Assembly (NCBI GenBank): GCA_004143645.1
Contig: RXPK01000016.1
Location: 806,001 to 870,000 of the forward strand
Source of the DNA: Protaetia brevitarsis
Taxonomy: Eukaryota > Arthropoda > Insecta > Coleoptera > Scarabaeidae
Length of the DNA: 64,000 nucleotides
Reading direction: 5' to 3'
The notes beneath the pieces were generated by a model. That model did not search any database. It saw only the letters and a program-made list of their open reading frames with translations, and was not told where the DNA came from. Both the position numbers and the translations under genes were made by a program. Shown here in pieces: positions 10,901 to 23,800 of this stretch (positions are counted from its first letter, which is position 1; every line of letters starts with the position of its first letter).

Positions 10901-13900
10901 AAATATAACTTAAATATTCAATTTACAGAAAATGGTATTCAGTTCCACAGGTACTTAATAGACATTTCTTCCCTTTTTCAGATCCAATATTTTGGTTCAT
11001 TTTATTCAGTGTATATCCTGTGTATTCACTTTATAGAATATACAAATAATCTTACCTTGAAACTAATTTTGATAAATTTTTACCCTATTTACAACTCTAC
11101 GATTTATCCCCATTTGTTAATATTTCTCACTTTCCTTTTTAATAGCAGTTTTCTCTTGCCACTTATTGCCTACTAAATTTTTGGGCGTTGTTGTGGGCCG
11201 GGCACGTGCAGCAGCTGTGTAGGACCTCGTCATCTTCTTGATATACTCTCAGAGTCATAATGCAGAATTTTGATGAGCATGTTACAAGAACAGTATACTT
11301 TACTCTCTTTGAATCACGCATGAGGTATTGCACTTTCTTGAGGTGTGTCGCTTCTGTTCCCTAAAATACAGCTCAATGTCCCTAAATAATATCACGCACT
11401 AATGTAAATAATTAGTTTTTTTTGTGTTTCTGATGAGTATGTTTATTCTGGTTGTTCAACTCGCATGAACAGGCCTAGAGATCTGTTCGCTATTGATTTG
11501 ATAATAATCCAGAAATTATTTTAATTGCATTCCCACTGAAATCGTTCTGTTTGAATATGATGGAAAACAGAAATTGTTACCAAATTAACAGTTGCCGAGC
11601 AGATTAGGAAAATAGTCAAATATTAATGGGTGTTAAGCTACAAAATATTACATAGCTTTTAGCTCTTGGAAAAGGGGTGGGGATATTATTTATATACGCT
11701 GAAATCTCTTCCCAAGTAGCATAGAAACAATTAAATAATATATTTTTTGTAGATAATAATAATAATGAAATAATTAATATTTCATGATAATTATTCTATA
11801 ATATTATTATATTATATATTATTCTATAATATGCGTTTAGTAGGATTTTCTAATATTCTGATATTTATTTTATTCATATTTTTAAATATTTCGCATATAT
11901 AAATTATCATTAGTATTTTTCACATCAATAGCGTGGTGGAAAAATCTATGTTATCGTCTTATGCACCACTTTTAAACTATTATTAAACGTTTATTCTACC
12001 TTTTTAGAATATTAAACCGTTATTCGACGTTTATGACACGGAAATTTTATCGTTCATTATACGACACACAGTGTTACCTGGGCAATATAATAACACGTGT
12101 AAAAACTACTAAAACGCCTACTTTTCTTCATTGTGCAATTATAACTTCATAAATTATTCTATCCAATTACAATAATCATTTATTATCCATTCAACGACCT
12201 CAATCTGTGTAAAACCAACCGAATAGGTGTCCCGTACGAACACACGTGCGTATATAACAGACATGTGGTGGATATGATAATAGTTACAAGCCTGAGTGCA
12301 TGAATAATGAAAATTTTGTCCGTGCAGTTTTGTAAATGTGTTATAGGAATATACATACATATGTAAAACATACCACCACTACATGATGTTATTGCGAAAT
12401 AGCACCATAAAATTTTCTCAAAACATGTTCGTTTACATAAACAAAACTCTGTTGTCACGCCACATGTAACACCGCAGTGATGTTGGTGTGGCGTTGTACG
12501 GGCGATGATCTGCGAAATTGTGAATTATAAGCTGTAATGTTCTTAGAAATGGAGTTCCATATCCGGGATAATTAGCACGACCAGCCCTGGTAAAATAATC
12601 CTCGTTAACTAGATGATTTGTTGTAAATAGCGTTTCTTAGGTTTTTATTCCAAGAGGTTAGAAAACTCTGTTCATAATATGTTGAATTGTTTCGGAAGCT
12701 TAAATTTAAAAAAAAGTCCTTAATTAGTTCAGTAATTCAACCACTTCTAAATTAGCTATTTCCTTTTGACTAAAGCTCTTTAGACGCTGTGTTATAATGT
12801 GATGTGAACAAAAACTGATTGCCTATTAGTCATTTCAAACCTTTTATTATAGAAAATTATAGCAAGCGAATAGTTTCCACAACTACTATTATTAGTATAT
12901 ATAAGTACAATGGGTGTGAGAACAAGATTTCTTTTTTGATATGATTTCAGACGGATGCCGTAAAGATTTCAAATATTAAATAAATCATTAGTAGATAGAG
13001 TACAAGAAATCACCATCGGCACTGGATTCTAAGGTTGAAATATTAATAGACGTGTAAAATTTTCAAAGGATGGTAAATTTCGTATAATGTACAATGCAAC
13101 GATAAGGTGATACACGATATGAATACGTGCGTGTGTATTAGAGGTAATGTTTTGAAGAATCCTGAAGCACGTGGATTTTATTTTTATAAAAGGCATTCTT
13201 GATGAAAACATTTTTTTTCTAAATTCTCCGTTTTCTAGCCATGACGTCATCATTTGTTTCTTTTTTTTCTCAACAAAAATAGTTTGTCCACTCCTTTCCG
13301 AATATAATAATACATTGGCCAATTTTCTTGCTGTATTTACAAGATATCGAGAAACTCTTTAAAAGATCCGCCAATCAACAATAACAACAAAGCAGATAAG
13401 AAAGTACAGAATTCAAGGGTTTATATATTTAGGGTATTTATAGGTTTAGAAGAGTGCAGGCTCCGTCAAGTTGGCCCCCACACTCTTACAGTTTGCTATT
13501 TTGAAAAATCTTTTTTTTTTTCATTCATTGACATATATTTAGTTAACACCCTGTATATCCAACATCAATAAATTATTTTGTTGGCGCTATTTACAAGCGC
13601 TAGGTTCAGATATATTAGTAAATTATTAACGTAAAATATGGACAACAGCAACATCTAAACTGAATTTTATATACGTTTAACGGTAAAAATGTATTTTAAA
13701 AAAAATTGTGTGAAAGGGCTGGAAGCAGTCGAAGTACTTTCAGCAGAAATTAATGTTATAGCAGAAGCTAACGAAAATATTAGCAGTGAACCAAGTGTTA
13801 AACTAAACCAAAATGTCATTTATATTATTGAAAAGTTATTAATTGTATTTGTGTTTTCGTAATTTATCATTTTACTATTTAGCTTTGTAATATTTAATTT

Positions 13901-16900
13901 ATATGGTTTATTTCCCTCAATCTACGGTAAATAACGATCCGTTGCCGTTTTGTTCCCTGCTTAAATATCATTTAATCGATTGACCTTCGATAACTAATAG
14001 AAGCCAACTAACTGCTAGAAATTACGAATTCAGCCATTCTTCCTGGGCTGCTAGTCGAGGCAGTCGTGTTGGTGGTCGCTCCTAAAACGCCATACATTCT
14101 GTAAAACACCAGATCCACTAAATTCTTACCTAGAAGGTTTCAATATAATATCAATATCATTATTACATCGACGTTTATTTTAGGACTAGCTCAGCTATCT
14201 TCCTCTAAAATAGTCTAAAAGTGAAAACTTCCACCTGTGAATATTCAAGTTTCAATTTTATGGTTAAATAAATTTAAAATTTAGAAAGTAATTTAGTTAG
14301 TACATATGTACAAAATTTAGAAGTAAAATGCCGAAAGAAATTTTAAACGTAAAAGATAAAGATGAAACATTTTAGATAAAATGCAAGCGAAATTCGAAAC
14401 ATTATGAAATCAAGAAAGAGAAGCCATTTTGCTTCTAAGCAGATTGAGGACAAAGAAGGAAGTACTAATTATTTGAAACTTTATGATAACTTTTCTTACA
14501 AGATTGTCCTTAACCAAATCTGCATATTTGTCTGCAAGCTACTGGTAGAGGTGTTTAATCAATGACTTGTACCATTTCTGACGCATGATATTAAAAAAAA
14601 ATGAAACGAATGACTCTGGGAATGTTTAAATCACAACATATTCTTTTATAATATTTATTGGAATCTGAAAAATAAAGTTATTATTTTAATTCATCAATAT
14701 AACGAATATATCCTTATTTTGAATTTAAAAATTAATATTCTGGACATTTGTACTAAGGAAAGGGAAGGGCAATACATATACTGTTATGATTTTAATTTTA
14801 GTTTAATAAGACATATGTATTTGTAATCCAAGTTCATTAATATGTCAACAAGAAGACAGGAAAAATTTCTAGGATTCGGTTTGCTCCTAAATTAATGTGT
14901 ATGAAAGATTGCATACCCACTGTACAGTTAGTTTTTTAAATTGTTAATTAAATGTAGTAGTACCTATGTATTATAACTTTTCAAGAGTATTTTTTATGAT
15001 GTTTACAAACCTACCTCTGTTTTATAATAAATATAAGGTGATTCCATAATTTTGCAATATTTATTTATTTGAATTTAGTTTAAACATTTCATAGTTCCAT
15101 CTGGTCACACGGGGCATCCTCCTATGTTAAACATCCATTATTCCCCTCACATCGGTGAATCTAACAGATTTTTTGGAGTCGGTTGCACTTTTGCGAAGTC
15201 AATCGCAATCGATATCTGTTAGAAAATTTTAATTCGAAGGTATTCACCAGCCAAAATCCATGAGAGACGGCCGTGTTTGAAGTAATTTTTATAAATTTGT
15301 TAATACCTTTTGTGATAAAACTCTATTTATTCCAAATTCCAACCTAAAATCATGGTTATTTTAAAACAAATTTAATTATATTAATTTTACCCACATTTTT
15401 ACCTACATAACTGTTGAGTAATTTTTGTCGAACGACGATTTTCCCGAGAAATGTTCCCGTTCCTCAGCCATTCTCCATAATTTAAAGTACCAGGGCGCCA
15501 TTTGATGTCCTGGCCAGAGCTGACCATTATGATGCTTGCCGATTTCTCCCTCTTAAGTATTCTGCGCCTATATCAACTTAAAAATAAACGCAATATTTTA
15601 ATTCTTATCTAAATTTTAATATACTTATAAGAAATATTATTTCAATATATTCCACAAATTTTTGGGTTAGAACATTTTGTATACGACCGCCAACCATTTT
15701 GCGACAACTGGTATGAGAATATGTATAAAGTGGCAGTTTGAATTTTGCTATTTAATATGTATTCACGGCACGAGACTGAATGCCCAGTAATTTCTGCTAT
15801 CAAATGTTGCATATGGTAATTATTACCCGACATTTAAGCATAGAGTCACATAGGTACAAATTTTAGGAAGACGCGGGAATTTTGAAATTTAAAACTAAAC
15901 GTATTTATATTTTTGGGACGAAAATATATTGCAAAAAGAGGTTACTATTTAAAAACGTAATTGTTACTAAATAATCACTATACGCATCTGAGATAGATCT
16001 TTCCTTATTTACGTTGTTTTATACTGCTAATTATTTCGAACCACACTTTTAAATAAAATTTTGTTTGTTTTAACTTAAACGTTTTCTTTATCTTACAAAG
16101 TCCATCAACAACATTGATACTTGATTTATAAGCGTTTCTTTCACAAAATTTCACATGAATTAACCAAATTTACATTGAGTGTCGGGGTGGAAGACAAAGA
16201 GCAACAGCCTCCCATTGCGCCTTTGGTTATACTAAAGATAAAGGGAGGTGCCTCCTACACGTATTTTTTTTAACGTCAGAGCGTCCTCTAGGCCATTGTA
16301 ATCAGAAATTCTCCCCCCGCATGCCATCTGGCATTAGAGCAGGTACAGTTATGATTTATTATTAATGAATTAATTTTCTATGCGTTAGTGTGCCGCAATA
16401 TACATGTGTATCTAAATATGAATATCCAAATTCCTAAACTCTTAATCTAGCAAATATGAACTGTACTTCAACATTGGTAAAACCAGCAGGATTTAACTAG
16501 CGTAATCTATTTCAAATTCCCAGTGCATTACCCTCCTGCACCTATATCTATTTAGGTACCAACAGTATTTAACTTTTACTTTTAACGCATTAAAATAAAG
16601 ATCTAAAATTATCGGAAGAATAACGTACGACAGTAATTCCCTAATGAACTCCCAACATTAAATTAGTATAGGTATAGATTGTTTTCTAAATACCACTAAA
16701 ATACTTTTGAAAACCGTCTACGGCAATAAAAACCAATTAACTGAGTCTGTACTTCGTCTACCGACGACGAGGAATTCTCTAATTCCATTAGAGATGGTCC
16801 GGGCATATGACTTAGCAGATGCCTCTACAAAATTAGATTATAACTCGAGCGGGAAAAAAACATATACTACTTTAAACGGCGTATTTTTTTACAACGTAAT

Positions 16901-17708
16901 TCATTCTTCAACGTCATGGTTTCAAAACGAAACCGAACAGCTAAAGTGAAAAGCGCCTCTTTTTTTTTTTGACCGGGTATGTGGTTTGGGGCGGACATTT
17001 TCTCACGAGTTACCGCGAAAAACAACAGTTGCTCGCATAAAAACTTCCTAATTAAAATTACAAGGTAATCTTAGAGTTTACAACTTAATTAGGGGCGATG
17101 TGTACTTAGTATTGTCGGAATTTTGTCTTAAAAGAATTTGCAGTAGACTCATTTTTAATGAACTCGATGCCGGCTGGTTCGCCGAATAATGTTTGTACGA
17201 ATTAATGGAGATCCATCATACATTAATTAATTAAGATTTCCGCTTTCGATTTGTTGTATACAGTTTTTTTTGTACTTCGCTGTAAGATTTAAAATAGCTA
17301 GTTTAAAAGCATTCATTTCTATTTCTAGGAAATTAAACTGTGACCACTCTGTCATTACCGCCTTATATTTGTTAAAAAAATTACATACTAAGGCAGCGTT
17401 GATCAAATATTTGCATGCTGATATTAATTTTATGTTAACGCATTTAGAAAGTTAATAAGTTTTTACGTTAAAAAAAGGCATAATATAAGTTATTAAAGAG
17501 TCATTCGAAAGCAAGCATCTCAAAATCGTTCTCTTTGAACCGACCCGAATCAAGAAACCAACTATGGAACTAAACAATTTGCAATCTATAATTATGTATA
17601 TAAAAAAAAAAGTGCTCCTAAAACAAACCGACTGATTTTCTATTTTAAATTAAGGACAACTTGTTAGATTTTATTCGTTCGTTCTCAAGACGAAGTCCCC
17701 TTTCGCAG
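10901..17708. other. 6.8-kb stretch without a recognised gene
   Basis: Mostly AT-rich. A (TAA)n/AT-only run lies near 11740-11830. CACCCTGTATA sits at 13544-13555. Pieces at 15425-15570 and 16195-16345 have the mixed composition of LINE 3' debris but could not be assigned to a family. A GC-richer unique piece at 16970-17200 might be regulatory. Confidence 0.3.
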
Positions 17709-17840
17709 GTGCTGTCTTGGATTCGCTCGGCGGGCGAAGAATCTTTGAAGTCCCAGAGTATTGCACTCAGATCGGCCGTGGACGTACCCAGTGTCAAGGC
17801 CGTCGAGAAGGAGTTCGAAAAGTTCTACTTCAATGCGATG
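17709..17840 (+). CDS. RhoGEF gene, first exon seen (spectrin-like part)
   Basis: The acceptor is CCCCTTTCGCAG and the donor GTAAGTAT at 17841. It starts and ends in phase 0 and encodes 44 residues beginning VLSWIRSAGEES. The frame stays open upstream to 17661, so an acceptor at TTGTTAG near 17666 is possible, but the polypyrimidine tract and the family's 'VLSWI' start favour 17709. Confidence 0.85.
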
Positions 17841-20800
17841 GTAAGTATACATCTGAGGATGTGCCGCATTTCAGATCTGTTTCTCCGTGTTAATTTATTC
17901 GTACAGTCTGAATGCCGAACCTGCAGCGTTATCTGAACGCTTATATACCGATCGTTGTTGTGATGCAGCTAGTAATGCACAGAATTCTGATGGGAGCGGA
18001 TATTTAGATAATATAATTAACATGGATAGCCAGCCTGTGTTTTCTTGAATGTGGGATGTTTGCAGCGATGTTATCTGAGTTAGAAGCTATTTTATATAGT
18101 ATCAACCTATGTTAGGCAGTATGATACAAGTCTTAGAAAAGCCGCCCTTTATTGCTTTGTTCTTCATATAATCCGTTGCGACATTGTATAAGTTCGTATT
18201 TCAGAATGTCTAGATAGAGAGAATCAAGTAATAAAAACGATTTAATTCCCACAGATTGCTTGAATAATATTTAAGCGGGTGGTTTCGTCCTACACAGGAC
18301 ATGCTAGTTAAGAAAACAATCTTAAACGGAATTGTACAATTATAAAAATAATACTATATAGTGTAAAGTTAAAAATCTAAATAAATTATTTTTACGTGTA
18401 GAAACATTAAAAGTAAAAGTTGTTCAAATATAAAATATTGTACAATCCAATAATCAAAATTAAAGATTTAAATTACCAATTTCAAGTCCATTATAAAGAA
18501 CATTATAAAAGTCAAAATGAAAAGCATAAGAAACGGTAATATTTACAATCTTTAGCAGTTAAGAACGTTGGAAAGTTAAATATTATAATAGGTATTTAAA
18601 ATTTGTAAATAAGAAAGCTCAAAATTGCAGCGCAAGCAACACAATAAAATTTGAATATTAAGAAATAAAATACCAAATTTAAAAAAAATTTATTTCTTCA
18701 GGAGTTCCGAACTAAATCGTAAAAGAAACGAAACCTGCTAAAGTAATAAATAGAGTTGGGCAAATTTTCCGGCGCGGCAGGTACGTATTCAGAACGTGCG
18801 TTCCAATTCATGTACTCCAATAAAGCAGATGAACCGTAGAGTTGCAACTCTGTAACAACAGTGCCTATTTTTCTTATAAAATGTAAAATTTTTTATTTTA
18901 TCTAAATATGTAGTGATATAAAATGCGAATGCATCGCAAGGTGGCCCGTTTGTTCGCCCGCTTTGTCCCCAAGGAAAATTTGCACAACTCTATTAATATC
19001 ACATCTTTTATAATACGATTGATCTGCTTTATTTATATTACAACATTTGAGACCCGCGTCGCAATACGTATCTGCTCCGTCGGACAAATGCCCAACAGCA
19101 AAGGGTCATTCCAGAATTATTAAGAAATTGAGAAAGGACATCTGTGATAGAATATTTAAACTAAAGCAAATAAGGAAGTAAGGAAACTTGAGTATCATAT
19201 ACAACAACCAGTCAACTCTCAAATAAAAATTAAAACATAGGTGTCGCCTCAAATTGCAATAGGGTCGGAAATCATTTTTTTTTTATTCGAAGAAGAAAAG
19301 TTTCGAATTACTACGGATTTACAGGTTTTTTCGCTTGTGAGATTAGTATTTTTAAGAAAAAAGAGTTTGGGAATGTATATTTTTCAAAAATTATAGTCCA
19401 TCGTCACAACTGTTCCGCCCAATAAAAAATTAATCCGCGATTTGACGTTTGCCTATTGCACAATATGTGCTTTTGCTATCAGTTAATTTGTCAAATTTTC
19501 AATTCTGACATTGAGTTTAATTGGAATTATGTGTATAATCCGTGTTGTTTTTAGAAAGCCATTATCCTTAAACTCTAGATTTGTTGTAAAAATGTTCTAT
19601 AATCATAATATCTTCAATAAATGGTAAATTTTGGTCAGCAACTATTTCAAATTCAAGATCTAATGTAATTTTAAAACAATTTTATCAAATTTTCTTCAGC
19701 ATTTTTACAAACTATTTCCCTTATACTTAATAATTGCCCATGGTAGTGTAATATTACGCAATTAATAGTCTTGCTAAATGTCACTTAAAAGCTAACCAGA
19801 AATCCTTAATTGATGCCTGGCATATGCAGCATTGGACGAATGCAAAAATCGCCATTTTATTGGTCAAAACAGTAGTGACGTCTTAGGACATGGTTTAAAA
19901 TTTATCATTTTTTGAATTATATTTACTCAAATATGAAACCCAAATGTTGAACTGCTTTAGGCATTCGCCATCGTATAACATAAAAATGAAGTACAGTAAG
20001 TCGTTTTTTGTATAAGTGTTGGAGGACTCGATCCTATTGTGTATTTAAAAAAAGATCTCTATTCGTGACCTGCTGTCTCAAAATTTCTAACGACTCAGGA
20101 TTATTGAGAGTATGACCTTTATTATTTTTTCTTGCGCCTGCATTGTATTTATGTGAGAAGGGTGATGTTACACTGCGACCTTAAAATATCTACTGTGTCT
20201 CCTACTCTCGCTGTTTTACAGCGGCCGTCCAATCCTATTCCTTTCAGAAAGTGTAGGATATCAGAAGGCCCCAGGTTAGGTAAGTTCCTCTCTTCGATTT
20301 CACATGCTCCCAGGTGCAACGCCCATCAGTTGCACAGTGCTACACAATTTGAGAGGACGTGGATGGGTGTTTCATCTTGTTCCCCACAAAATCTACATTC
20401 AGATTACTTTTGCGAATCCAAGCTTACTCATGTGTTCTTTCAATTTACAATGGCGTCAAAGTACTCCTGTTAATATGCGAACATTATTCTTACTCAGGTT
20501 GATGCATTCCGTAAACCTTTTCTGGTTATAGAGTCCCAGAAGATGTTACTTTGCGTCATTCCCTGGAGATTCCTTTTGCCTAGCTAGTTTAATCTCTCTA
20601 AGCATTCCCAGACTATCTTGGAACTGATTTCATGTGAGCTCAGCACCTTAATGGTTGCTTGTCTATCAGACATGATGAAAATCTCCTGCTTTCGATAATT
20701 TCTATCAATATTGTATTTGACGCATCTTTCAATGGCGTGTATTTCCACCTGAAAAATACTTGGATATTTTCCCAAGCTTTCGAAGTACTTGGCTCTGTCC

Positions 20801-23800
20801 TACATTTTTATTCCGTTCCTTTGCGTTTTGGAGCCATCAGTATACCATTTGATGGCATTTCTATTCAATTTCAGGATGGTGTATGACCCTACTCGCTCTT
20901 ATTACAAAGTTGTGTGGTGAATTCCTTCACAGAGCTTCTTATACGTCCGTTAGTTCGAGCTTTATGTTCTACTAACGTACCTAATTAGATTGACAGTCAT
21001 TACATGTAGACAAATATGTATATACTCTTCCTTTTTAAATCTTCAATTTTGTAAATAAATTTCTTAAGAGTAGATTGCTATAAACGCCACATGAAATAAT
21101 CGCCTAAGGTATATAAACCTTTATTTTGCTGCAGTAGATAGGATGTTTTGAGTTCCTATGCATTTAAAGCCACAAATATGGAATTGTGGCTTTCATTCTT
21201 AGTATATTGTCTGAAATGCAAGCCACTTCTTTGAGCGATTAATCGAAATGATTAATGAATTGAAAATTAATTTGTCGAACAATCTCCTTTTATTTTGATT
21301 ATGATCATAACCAGTTGTTTGTTAGTTTTTTTCTTCCACTATTCACAGCTTCATTGGTTACAAAGAAATATAATGAAAGTATAGTGATTACCAAACAGCA
21401 AAGTCAAAAAACTTCTTAACTTTGTTTCGAGTTATATTTCGACCTTTAGTAAATGGCCAGCCTGTTGTTCTACCTCAGTCTGTGTAAGTTTTTGCAAAGA
21501 ATTTAGCTTTTCCTTGCAGCTATTGATTTTACTTCATCTATTTCAGCAATATATGAAATAATAAGTACATATTTTGGAAGGACTGTGAAGGTATGAGGCA
21601 CTTGGCAAGTAAAATGTAAATAAACTTTCAGACCGATCACATCACTCGACACGCTTCCACATAACAAGACAATCCAGTTGATAGTCATTGATTTCAAAAC
21701 TGCTTTCAATACACTTAAAAGGAAGAAAATGTATAAAGAGCTAGGAAATACTGACAAAAACTATGAACATTCTCATTAGTAAGCTGAGAAAGTTCGAAAA
21801 GTAGATTTGTGTGTGGTAAATAAGGGAATGAAACAAAGCAACTTAATATCGCCAGCATTATCTAATTTAAATTTCTCGAAACAGTGTCAAATTTAGCAGT
21901 CATTTTTCAAGCACAAACTGATGGAAAGGTTTCAATTTATCTATAGTAAATAACAAAGAAAATGCTATTTATGTGTGAGACTGTATATTATTACTTCATA
22001 ATAGTGTTCCTTTTCTGCTAATTATTTGTTTATAAATTAATGCTCCAGAAGTTTTAGTTCTTTCTCATTCTCTTTTTTGAATACCATTCTTTATTTACTT
22101 TCTAAGAGCCATACAAACAAAGATAATTTGATTAATGAGATATAAACACCATAGGATAATTTCATCTGTCTCTTTAATCCCACATAGGAAAGCTATTCTA
22201 TTAACCTTATTTTTAACTGCTTTCTTTTTTATGTTTCTAAACACTTAGATTTTTTACGGATAGTTCTGCTTTTAAATATATTGTGGGCAAAATAGATACT
22301 TTTGTGAAGTGTTGCACGTTTACACTTTACACTAGTTAAAATATTGCCAGTCTCCTTTTTACGACATTTAATAGACTTTTCCTTGTATATGTAAATGATT
22401 GCAATGGAGAAAGATCTTAATACGACATCGAAGTTTACATCAATCCTTTCCGACGAGATCACATACATATCTACACTCCATGTCCACACTCTTTTAATAT
22501 TAACGACGTGCTCACTGAGATGTCTTCGTAGAATCGTCAACTCGGCTTAACTGATCCGCAGTATTTAATTTTAGTATACGACTGATCCGTTAAAGTATTT
22601 CTCGTGCGTAGCCCCGCTTAGGAACAGGTGTTCCGTTTTAAGACCTCATGAGAAAAAAGATTACAGCACCGTCGAACTCGGAGACCGACTAAGTGACTAG
22701 GTTCTGGTTCACGCACTCTCCAGATATATGACGGTACACGTGATGATGGAAAGCACAAAGCACGGTAATACCTCGTAATAGCTTCAAATTGTCACATGTG
22801 CGACGTATCGTTAGAGTGAATTATATTCTTATATAATAAAGGCTGCTGTTTGAACGTTAGAACGATATTAATAAGTCATTTAACTCCTTGATTTATCCTT
22901 GAATGATGTCAGATATGAGTTGCTATCGAAAGAGGATTTTATAGAAGCTCCTTTCATATGCGTATGAAGAATTAAAGTTCTTTATTAAAACTAATTAATT
23001 ATTATCATTACTAAGTACAAATGTTTTTTTCAGAGACAAATCGATAAGGGCAATGATTTAATTGAAGAAGCTAATACTATACCAGATGTGAAAGGCAAGA
23101 ATCTTAAAGAGAGCGCCAACAATCTCAAAGTGCAGATCAAAGCTTTCAGCGAGCAGCTTGAGGATACCAGAGAAAGTTTGGAGGACAGTTCCAGATGCTT
23201 CCAACTCCTGGAATCCTGCTCTGACATCCTTGAAGACGACAATAAGGAACAGGAGGAATTCAAAAGACTAGCATTCAAATCCGGCAATGTAAAACTCATA
23301 CAAATATGCAAGGTACTTAAGTTTTCCTCGCATCTCCTAATATTTCACTAATATTTTTCCATTTATTTCAGGACGTTAAAACTTGTAGACAGTCTGAGTC
23401 ATCCCAACCGCCGGATAGGGACAAAGGCGATCCTAATGCACATTCCCCGTCAGAAGCGAATGCCACTAGTACCCCCATAAAATCGCAGAACACACAAATC
23501 AGGCGTCGTTCTGTGAGCTCTCTCGCCTTTATCTATAAGTGTAACCACCACGCGGCCGGTGTTTCTTGCAATTGTTGCGAATCGGACACTGAGAACACGG
23601 TCTCGTATAAATTGAAGAAGAAATATATGCAAACCCTGCAAAACTGCCCCTGCGCTATCAAGGACACTATAGAGCGCAAAAACAGTGTCACGTTGGACGG
23701 TATCAAGGAAGTGCGCGAAAGTGTTGAGAACCTGTTAGAAAAGCTGGACCAAAATGATGACAGATGTGGACGTTGCGATAGTGGGGTCTCTACTGCGGAG

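Noticed and set aside
18740..18860. TAGAGTTGGGCAAATTT end and a GAGTTGCAACTC palindrome resembling hAT termini
   Set aside because: No matching opposite terminus or 8-bp duplication could be found.
20132..20531. Plus-strand open frames of 113 and 75 codons
   Set aside because: Shadows of the minus-strand F2 LINE, whose protein signature is clear.
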